DNA from: Planctomycetota bacterium
GTDB lineage: Bacteria; Planctomycetota; Planctomycetia; Pirellulales; Pirellulaceae
DNA: 10,764 nucleotides
Direction: 5' to 3'
Assembly (NCBI GenBank): GCA_026692885.1
Contig: JAPLNJ010000092.1
Span: 1 to 10,764, forward strand
Under the pieces are notes generated by a model that saw nothing but the letters and a program-made list of their open reading frames with translations, was not told where the DNA came from and did not search any database. Within the stretch, counting starts at the first letter, position 1. Every line of letters starts with the position of its first letter. The translations under genes were made by a program, and so were the position numbers. Below are positions 1-5,061 of the stretch, in pieces.

Positions 1-88
1 TAGCCCTGTAAGGGCGAAACAAATCGGTTCATCCCGCACGCAGCGTTCGTCCGATGCGGCCAAGGCTTGTTTCGCCCCTTCAGGGCTG
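1..88. repeat. Imperfect inverted repeat, intergenic
   Basis: Bases 1-22 and 67-88 pair as an imperfect inverted repeat (19 of 22 positions by hand). The arms contain agggcgaaacaa and ttgtttcgcccc. I see no reading frame with protein-like composition. The motif resembles a repeat that I recall from planctomycete intergenic DNA, but I could not search for it. Confidence 0.6.
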
Positions 89-109
89 GTGTTCCCAATC
101 CTCTCCTAA

Positions 110-154
110 CCCAGGGCGGCGCTATGCGGCTACGCCGCTCCGCTCTGCCCTGGG
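110..154. repeat. Short inverted repeat cccagggc / gccctggg
   Basis: cccagggc at 110-117 pairs perfectly with gccctggg at 147-154. The GC-rich loop is itself partly self-complementary. It directly follows the repeat at 1-88 and belongs to the same gene-free, repeat-rich block. Confidence 0.55.
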
Positions 155-204
155 CTGTCATGTGGCTGCCCCTATCGGGGCGAAGAACTTATGTATGACG
201 ACGA

Positions 205-352
205 GGGCTTGCCCGGGGGATACTTCCGTTTCTTGCTATCCACACGCGGATCCCACTCCCGCCTCGCCCGCGGCGGCTTCGCCGCGGGCGAGGAAGGGGC
301 GAGTTGGGCCGCCTGGTGTAGCGAGAAACGTGAGCCTCCACGGGGCAAGCCC
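205..352. repeat. Long imperfect inverted repeat with a perfect central hairpin
   Basis: The outer arms begin with gggcttgccc at 205-214 and end with gggcaagccc at 343-352. Between them the two halves stay loosely complementary. At the centre, 262-275 and 280-293 form a perfect 14-bp stem around the 4-base loop gctt. Overlapping open frames here come from the GC-rich palindrome and are not credible genes. Confidence 0.65.
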
Positions 353-550
353 GTGGCATCCAACTCGCAGAACCGAAACCTTCGGCCAGCGATCAACGGC
401 TGGCTTGTTGGAATGAGGAAGTTATTTCGTGAGCGTTGCTAGGGTATAGCAAGCTCGCCTAATCGTTGGTACATCGTTGCCAGCCACAAGTCGCGGTTTC
501 CGAGCGTGGAACCCTGGCCAACGGTTGGCGAGCGCCGCTTGTCCGGGCAA
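353..550. other. Gene-free spacer with one small hairpin
   Basis: No convincing gene is visible. A small hairpin, ttgcta (436-441) with tagcaa (447-452) and a 5-base loop, is the only clear structure. The open frames that cross this stretch continue through the repeats on either side, so I treat them as chance. Confidence 0.5.
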
Positions 551-662
551 TTTGGAGTGCGGGGACTTGTCCCCGCTTTTCTTTACGCTTCGCGGACGCA
601 ACGGCCTTTGGAGTGCGGGGACTTGTCCCCGCTTTTCTTTACGCTTTCCGGACGCAGCGGCC
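551..662. repeat. Two tandem copies of a 56-bp repeat
   Basis: Bases 551-606 and 607-662 are direct tandem copies of a 56-bp unit, differing at about three positions. Each contains an internal palindrome, gcggggacttgtccccgc, so each copy can fold into a hairpin. This is an exact duplication of a repeat that already occurs singly and inverted at 728-757. Confidence 0.85.
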
Positions 663-727
663 TCGCTTCGGCAACGAGCCAGGACCCGTAGGATCTGCCA
701 CGCGTCAAACGTGTTCCAGGCGTTTTG

Positions 728-757
728 AAAAGCGGCGACAAGTCGCCGCACTCCAAA
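728..757. repeat. Inverted third copy of the 56-bp repeat's core
   Basis: This 30-base stretch is the reverse complement of 551-580 with two substitutions (28 of 30 match). The two changes lie opposite each other in the hairpin stem, so gcggggac...gtccccgc becomes gcggcgac...gtcgccgc and pairing is kept. That compensatory change suggests selection for the folded form. Confidence 0.8.
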
Positions 758-827
758 GGGGCCTTGCGAGTCATCCACTTCCCGCTGACTGCCAACGGGC
801 CCAGCCCAGGCCGTTCTCCGTCCTGTC

Positions 828-1217
828 TCAGCCCAATGCGGCCAGCATGGCGGCCAGTTCCGCGTCGACTTCGTCGCCCCCGGCCGCTTCCTCCTGCTTC
901 TCCTCCGAAGCACTGAGGCCGGCCAGGATGGCATCCAGGTCACTGTCGCCGCTTTCCGCGGCTTCGCTCGGCGCGTCCGACGAGACATCACCACCCAAGC
1001 TGTTCAGGATCGTGTCCAAATCCGAGTCGCCGCCAGCCGGTTCGGCCTGGGCCTCGGCCGGCTCCTCCGCTTCGGCGGCGGGAGCCTTGGCGGCCGACGC
1101 GGCGGCTGAGGTGGGAACGGCAGCGGCCCAGGCACTGGCCAGCCGCTGTCCGGCCAGCGCGGGGAAACCACCAAAGCGCACGTCCGGCCGGCCGCGGATG
1201 GCAAGCACCGGGAGGAA
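828..1217 (-). pseudogene. Broken copy of the TssBC-like sheath gene (C-terminal tail only)
   Basis: On the minus strand, 1217 down to 941 matches 5368 down to 5101 of the intact sheath gene, at roughly 90% of bases outside small indels. It encodes the same end of the TssC-like domain (VLAIRGRPDVR) and the Ala/Glu/Pro-rich acidic tail with GGDSDLDxILNSLGGD. It starts abruptly at 1217, and the N-terminal four-fifths are missing. Unlike the intact gene it runs on for 37 more residues with two more acidic L-D/V-D motifs and ends AALG at a TGA (828-830). This is probably the ancestral C-terminus. An open frame reaches 1319, but 1218-1319 has no similarity to the sheath gene, so I do not count it as coding. 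Confidence 0.75.
941..1217 (-). repeat. Direct repeat, copy 1, matching 5101-5368
   Basis: This is the homologous block shared with the 3' part of the intact sheath gene (5101-5368). Both copies lie in the same orientation about 4.15 kb apart and bracket the three unknown genes. Copy 1 is 277 bases and copy 2 is 268; the difference lies in the Ala/Glu-rich segment. Confidence 0.85.
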
Positions 1218-1248
1218 GATAGACTGAGAACATATACCGCTCGCGGAT

Positions 1249-1301
1249 GAGGATGGCACATCCTCGTTTAACCCGGAGCCGGGTACTTGCACTACGTGCA
1301 A
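1249..1301. other. Three adjacent small hairpins
   Basis: Three perfect stem-loops lie back to back: gaggatg/catcctc (1249-1255, 1259-1265; loop gca), acccgg/ccgggt (1271-1276, 1279-1284; loop ag) and ttgcac/gtgcaa (1287-1292, 1296-1301; loop tac). No gene is convincing here. The surrounding 1218-1379 stretch is otherwise featureless. It could be repeat debris or a structured RNA; I cannot tell which. Confidence 0.5.
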
Positions 1302-1379
1302 ACAAATAACTTGAACCAATAGGAATTTGTAATGATGGCGAGTCTGGGATGGTTGCGTTGAATGGCGACTTAATCTTTC

Positions 1380-1466
1380 ACCCTAATCTTTCGCCTTAAT
1401 CTTCCTCCGGCTGCATGGGAATGGAGGGAGAGATTAGGGGGAAAGATTAAGGCGAAAGATTAGGGT
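1380..1466. repeat. Perfect 24-bp inverted repeat with 39-base loop
   Basis: Bases 1380-1403 (accctaatctttcgcctt plus aatctt) are the exact reverse complement of 1443-1466. The arm contains an internal repetition of the taatctttc type. The stop codon of the minus-strand gene 1447-2406 (tta at 1447-1449) lies inside the right arm, so the end of that reading frame is set by this repeat. Confidence 0.85.
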
Positions 1467-2406
1467 TCCGGCGAAGCCGGCTAAGTTCAGGAACCGAATG
1501 CGTTAATTGGGCACGTTCGGGTCTGCGGGAACCCCGGGTGGGGGCCCTTGATCGTAAGGTTGCGCATCGTAACCCGAAGCGTCCCAGGATATCACGGAAT
1601 TTCTTGATGTTCGACATCTCCTGGACTAAATGCTTCGCGTGCCAGACGTAGCATTCCTCGCCGGTTTTGCCGGTCTTCTTGTTCACCTTGGAATCGAAAT
1701 CCTCCTGGCTGAGGGAGCCCCCGTAGTCGGCCATGCCGGGGGCGAAGACCTCCTCCGCCTTGCCCTTGAAGCACTGGTCCCGGACGTCGGGGTACTCGAT
1801 GAGCAACTGGTCCCATCCCTGGCAGGCGGCCAAGTAATAGCGGGCGCTGGAGTTCCCGCTGAAGATCGAAAAGTACTTCTCCTTGGTCGGGGTGCGGGCA
1901 TAGGTCTGGATGTCGACGAGGAGACTATCCAAGTGCTTTAGGGCGCCGGTCATTATCGGCTTGAGCTTCTTCGCCATCGACGCAACCTCCTCCTTGCGAA
2001 GGGCGACCAGTTCCTTGGCTTGGACGCCCTGGAAGTCGTCCATCGCGTTGACATATTTCTTGGCGGCCTCGGCGACGGCGGCGGCAGCCTGGGCGGCGCC
2101 CTTGGGAATCAGCTTGTCCTTAGTGAAGTCGGCAGCCCACTTCTTCGCCAAACCTTCGATCTCTTTCGCCTTCTTGGCGACGGGCTCGACGAACTGCTTA
2201 CAGAGCTTGGGCAAGTCGGCGAGGCTCTTGTCGATGTGCAAAGTCGTTCCCGAGCGCACGAAGTCCTTCCAATCGATCTTGTCGTGCAGTTGCTTAAGGG
2301 CCTTCAGCGCCTCGCCGATGCCCGTCTTCTTGACCTTGGCGAGAACCGGTTTCTTCTTGTCCCACCAGGCTTGCGTCAGCTCTTGCGGATAATCAACCTT
2401 GGCCAT
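1447..2406 (-). CDS. Unknown helix-rich T6SS-linked protein, paralog A, with a replaced C-terminus
   Basis: I do not recognise this 319-residue family. The start is ATG at 2406, because GAGGAG (2413-2418) sits 6 bases upstream and the paralog at 3861-4709 begins at the same point; an upstream in-frame start at 2529 would add unrelated residues. Residues 1-270 align without gaps to that paralog (about 57% identical by hand count). Shared blocks are YPQEL, WW-KKKP, KKTGIGEALKAL, LPKLCKQ, LAKKW, QCF-GKA-EV and GKTGEE-Y-WHA-HL. Composition is Lys/Ala/Glu-rich, mostly helical, with no signal peptide or membrane segment. After about residue 275 the sequence turns Arg/Pro-rich and runs into the inverted repeat at 1380-1466, while the paralog stops at 282. 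The tail is probably not native. A role in type VI secretion is inferred from position only. Confidence 0.75.
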   Translation of the reverse strand: MAKVDYPQELTQAWWDKKKPVLAKVKKTGIGEALKALKQLHDKIDWKDFVRSGTTLHIDKSLADLPKLCKQFVEPVAKKAKEIEGLAKKWAADFTKDKLIPKGAAQAAAAVAEAAKKYVNAMDDFQGVQAKELVALRKEEVASMAKKLKPIMTGALKHLDSLLVDIQTYARTPTKEKYFSIFSGNSSARYYLAACQGWDQLLIEYPDVRDQCFKGKAEEVFAPGMADYGGSLSQEDFDSKVNKKTGKTGEECYVWHAKHLVQEMSNIKKFRDILGRFGLRCATLRSRAPTRGSRRPERAQLTHSVPELSRLRRNPNLSP

Positions 2407-2528
2407 GCTTTTCTCCTCGACTTTTCGACTGGCCCCTCCCGGGCCGCCGATCACAGTACGAACGGCCCGAACGAGCGTTCCTTGGACACCCCTTAGAATA
2501 GCCCGCTCGGTCAACAACGGCAAGAACA

Positions 2529-2690
2529 TCAGCCAATGCCGGCTTTCTCTGCGTCGGCCTTGAGGGCGAGTATCTTCTTGTCGAGCAGAGCGAGCAACGG
2601 CGTCAGCTTGGAGGCGTCCGTGGGAGTGCCCTTATCAGACGATAGCGTGAGGGCAAGAGCGAACGTCTCTGAACTTCGGCGATGGTTGCT
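2529..2690 (-). pseudogene. Stranded C-terminal coding remnant after the 2691-3470 gene
   Basis: Directly behind the TAG of the 2691-3470 gene, and in frame with it, the minus strand stays open and reads like real protein: SETFALALTLSS, then PTDASKLTPLLALLDKK and ILALKADAE. One base seems to be missing at the end. In the next frame the text continues KAGIG and stops at TGA (2529-2531), giving a natural-looking C-terminus. It has no start codon or ribosome site of its own. The simplest reading is the former C-terminus of the 2691-3470 protein, cut off by repeat-like DNA at about 2691-2750. It could also be the end of another lost gene. Confidence 0.45.
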
Positions 2691-3470
2691 CTACCGCGGG
2701 CAGTGGACAATGACACGTGGCGCACGCGGCTCGCGTGTCGAGCGGTCACCGAGTACCTTCCAGATCTTCAGGTGCGTCGCAATGGTCGTGTCCTGCGGAC
2801 AGACCGCCGTTTGCCAGGTCAGCAGGTTGCCGGCGACGGTGTTCGGGCCAGATTCCATATAGAAAGCGTTGTACAGCGTGACTTTGTTGTCGTCGTCTGA
2901 GGCGTCCTTCATCTTCGCCTGGCACTCTTGCCATTTGCCTTCCATGTTCTTCACCGATTGCGCGAGGTCCTTGATGGTCGCCTCCTCCCGTTGCTCCGCA
3001 CCCTTCAAATAGTCAGGGATGTCGGCTTGCAGGAGGCCCAGAAAACGATTGGACAACAGGTCGTGAAAGGTCTTGGCCTCTTCAGCCATGGATGCGATAT
3101 ACTTTTGGACATTACTGGGCACAGACTTGGCCTTCTTGTGCTGTGCGGCCACTTGGTTGATGAAAGCCACGAACTGCCCGAGCGACTTGCAAAACGTTCC
3201 CTTGACTTCCTTGTTATAGAGATTGGTTATCTCGGTCTGCTTCTTCTTGATCCAGGTGCTCGGGACGCCGCACCCCAACTTCTTGCACTCCTCTCTTTCT
3301 GCCGCCACAAAATCCAGCTCGTTCCAGGGCACCCTTTCGTAATCCTTTTGGAGCATCTTCAGGGCCATCGTGATGCGTGTGTCTTGCTTTCCTTTGCTGT
3401 CTTTCTCTTCGACCTTTCCCTTGTTCTTGTTCCACTCGGCCAGTTCAAGCGTCTTAGGATAACGAGGCAT
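2691..3470 (-). CDS. Unknown helix-rich T6SS-linked protein, diverged paralog C, likely truncated
   Basis: This 259-residue protein starts at ATG 3470, with AAAGGAT (3478-3484) 8 bases upstream. It is Lys/Glu-rich and soluble, with no signal peptide or membrane segment. It appears distantly related to its two neighbours: it starts with YP--L---W-K-K, has ALKMLQKDYERVPW at 36-49 where they have ALKAL-(Q/T)LHDKI-W, and has LYNAF-MESGPNTVAGNLLTWQ at 199-220 where they have the IF--(N/D)S-AR--------WDQ block. From about residue 241 the sequence (DRSTREPRAPRVIVHCPR) resembles repeat-derived DNA rather than protein, and a more protein-like segment follows the stop in frame (2529-2690). The native protein was therefore probably longer. 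Function unknown; a T6SS link rests on position only. Confidence 0.7.
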   Translation of the reverse strand: MPRYPKTLELAEWNKNKGKVEEKDSKGKQDTRITMALKMLQKDYERVPWNELDFVAAEREECKKLGCGVPSTWIKKKQTEITNLYNKEVKGTFCKSLGQFVAFINQVAAQHKKAKSVPSNVQKYIASMAEEAKTFHDLLSNRFLGLLQADIPDYLKGAEQREEATIKDLAQSVKNMEGKWQECQAKMKDASDDDNKVTLYNAFYMESGPNTVAGNLLTWQTAVCPQDTTIATHLKIWKVLGDRSTREPRAPRVIVHCPR

Positions 3471-3860
3471 GGCTACGATCCTTTCGAAATTCGAGGGTAG
3501 AAACCGGAATCGCGGGTCAACGCAGGAGCGTCGCAGCCGAAGGCACTACGCCGCTTTGTCTCCAACCAGCCAGCGCCCGTTTTGGCGCCCGAGGTCGGGA
3601 GGATGCTGCCTACTTTGCAGAATCCGGACAGTTTTGATTCGGCCGTCCTTAGTCAAACTGCGAAATGCGAGCAGCAGGGTGGCTGGGGCAGAGTGCAGCG
3701 ATGCCCCAGAACCCTGGCCTGGGGCTTCGCTTAGGCTCAGCCGCCAGCCACCGCCGCTCGGCAGGAGCCTCGCCCTCCCGGGAAATGAAAAGCGGTCGCT
3801 CAGGACTCCGCAAGTGGCCTGTTAAGGCAGGTCTTCGCTGGGCCAGTCCCAGCCGGTGAA
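3471..3860. other. Gene-free spacer with ribosome site and repeat remnants
   Basis: This 390-base gap separates two genes on the minus strand. It holds the ribosome site of the 2691-3470 gene (3478-3484) and an inverted repeat, ctggggca (3683-3690) with tgccccag (3702-3709). A motif gcaggagcctcgccctcccg (3761-3780) looks like a dispersed planctomycete repeat. The plus-strand and minus-strand frames here have low-complexity Arg/Ser/Pro composition and I do not accept them as genes. A promoter may lie here but I cannot place it. Confidence 0.5.
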
Positions 3861-4709
3861 TCACTTCAGCAGCGTTATGCACTTGGCCACCGCTTCGCCG
3901 AATTTCTTCACGTTCGCGACTTCCTTGGCCAAGTGCTGCGCGTGCCAGCGGTAGGCTTCCTCGCCCGTCTTGCCGAGCTTGCCGTTGACCTTGGTTTCGA
4001 AATCCTTCTCGTCGTAGTTTGCCCCGTAGACGGCCATGCCGGGGAAGTAGACCTCCATCGCCTTGCCGTTGAAGCACTGTTTCCGAATCTCGGGAAACTC
4101 CACGAGCACCTGGTCCCAATTCTTGCAGCCCGTCGTGTAGCCGCGGGCATTCGAGTCGGCGACGAAGATCTTCCAAAAGTTTTCCTCGGTCGGCTGCTGG
4201 CAGTACTTGGCGATGTCCACGAGCAGGCCGTCGATTTTCGCGCTCGTCTTGGTCAACATGGGCAGGATTGCCTTGCGGATATCCACCACCACCTCCTTGC
4301 GTTTAGCGACCAGCGCATTGGCTTGGTGGCCCTCGTAGTCCTCCATGGCCGTGGCATAATTGCGCGCTGCCTTCGCCACGGCGGTGGCCGCTTCGGCGGC
4401 CGCCTTCGGCATCAACTTCTCCTTCGTGAATTCGGACGCCCACTTCTTCGCCAGGGTCTCGACTTCTTTCGCCTTCTTGACACACGGGTCAATTTGCTGC
4501 TTACACAGCTTGGGCAGTTCCGCGAGCAGTTTGTCGATGGCGGTCGTGGTGTTGTGGGTATCGAACAAGGTCCACGTGATCTTGTCGTGCAAGGTCTCGA
4601 GCGCCTTTAACGCCTCGCCAATGCCCGTCTTCTTGGTCTTGGCCAGGGTCGGCTTCTTCTTGGCCCACCAGGACGGCTGCAATTCTTGCGGATAAGCGAT
4701 AGCGGACAT
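3861..4709 (-). CDS. Unknown helix-rich T6SS-linked protein, paralog B (intact form)
   Basis: This 282-residue protein is the best reference for the local family. It starts at ATG 4709 with a strong ribosome site, AGAGGAG (4716-4722), 6 bases upstream. It is Lys-rich and predicted largely helical, with a long charged heptad-like stretch at about residues 60-165 and no signal peptide or membrane segment. It matches paralog A without gaps for 270 residues. Invariant between the two are the Trp pair at 14-15, Cys69, Cys195 and Cys212, the P-GMA-YG motif (223-229) and WHA-HL (255-260). The clean ending, ITLLK, gives the family's natural C-terminus. It lies next to the sheath gene on the same strand. 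I recognise no known family; tail component, adaptor or secreted cargo are all possible. Confidence 0.85.
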   Translation of the reverse strand: MSAIAYPQELQPSWWAKKKPTLAKTKKTGIGEALKALETLHDKITWTLFDTHNTTTAIDKLLAELPKLCKQQIDPCVKKAKEVETLAKKWASEFTKEKLMPKAAAEAATAVAKAARNYATAMEDYEGHQANALVAKRKEVVVDIRKAILPMLTKTSAKIDGLLVDIAKYCQQPTEENFWKIFVADSNARGYTTGCKNWDQVLVEFPEIRKQCFNGKAMEVYFPGMAVYGANYDEKDFETKVNGKLGKTGEEAYRWHAQHLAKEVANVKKFGEAVAKCITLLK

Positions 4710-4899
4710 ATTCGACTCCTCTTACTAGTTCATGTTCCTGCGAGTGTCCGGGTCGAGCGAACGCGCTACGGAGAATCCCGGGGTGCAGGGACAAGAAAGG
4801 CCACCAAGTGTTTGCTGCGAATAGCAGCACGGACAACTCAATCAACGCATTCTCCTTAGGACCGGCGAATCAATAACTGACGGATTTGTTCGAAGTAGC
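4710..4899. other. Leader region of paralog B
   Basis: Beyond the ribosome site of the 3861-4709 gene, this stretch has no convincing gene. On the minus strand a second Shine-Dalgarno-like AAGGAGA (4852-4858) precedes a possible TTG-start frame that overlaps the paralog B coding region. Its composition is not protein-like where it is free of overlap, so it is left unannotated. Confidence 0.4.
4716..4722 (-). promoter_or_regulatory. Ribosome binding site of paralog B
   Basis: AGAGGAG on the minus strand lies 6 bases before ATG 4709. It fixes the start and, by alignment, also supports the start chosen for paralog A. Confidence 0.8.
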
Positions 4900-5061
4900 C
4901 CGCACACTCCGAGGCTGTGAAAAAATGTGCAAACACGATTCACGGTAGGGTGGGCCAAGTACTCGCGGCCCACCAATTCAAAGAAAATGGCCTTTCTTTC
5001 GATGGTGGGCCGCGAGTACTTGGCCCACCCTACGATTTTTTCACAGCCTCTCCGTGTGCGG
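4900..5061. mobile_element. Nested inverted-repeat element, MITE-like
   Basis: Three layers of inverted repeat share one centre. The outermost is ccgcacac (4900-4907) with gtgtgcgg (5054-5061). The middle is the perfect 16-base pair gaggctgtgaaaaaat (4911-4926) and its complement (5035-5050). The inner is a perfect 30-base pair (4946-4975 and 5003-5032) containing gtgggccaagtactcgcgg. The loop has a further aaagaaa/tttcttt stem. The middle arms look like transposon ends, and no transposase fits in 162 bases, so a non-autonomous element is possible. No target duplication is evident. The sheath gene's stop codon lies in the inner right arm. Confidence 0.6.

Noticed and set aside
551..757. A CRISPR array, suggested by regularly spaced palindromic repeats
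   Set aside because: The units are directly adjacent 56-bp copies without unique spacers, one copy is inverted, and no cas gene is present.
466..1227. A 253-residue plus-strand open frame across the repeats and the broken sheath copy
   Set aside because: Its first half is translated hairpin repeats and its second half is antisense to the sheath tail fragment. The Ser/Ala-rich composition follows from the GC-rich tail.
1218..1319. An N-terminal part for the 828-1217 fragment, which would make it a whole gene
   Set aside because: Similarity to the sheath gene stops at 1217. The upstream residues do not match and are encoded by small hairpins.
2407..2529. An N-terminal extension of paralog A to a start at 2529
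   Set aside because: The ATG at 2406 has a good ribosome site and matches the start of paralog B. The extra 41 residues have no counterpart and the frame only stays open by chance.
4501..4845. A 114-residue minus-strand frame upstream of paralog B, starting at TTG 4845 behind AAGGAGA
   Set aside because: Much of it overlaps the well-supported paralog B in another frame, and the non-overlapping part has no clear coding character.
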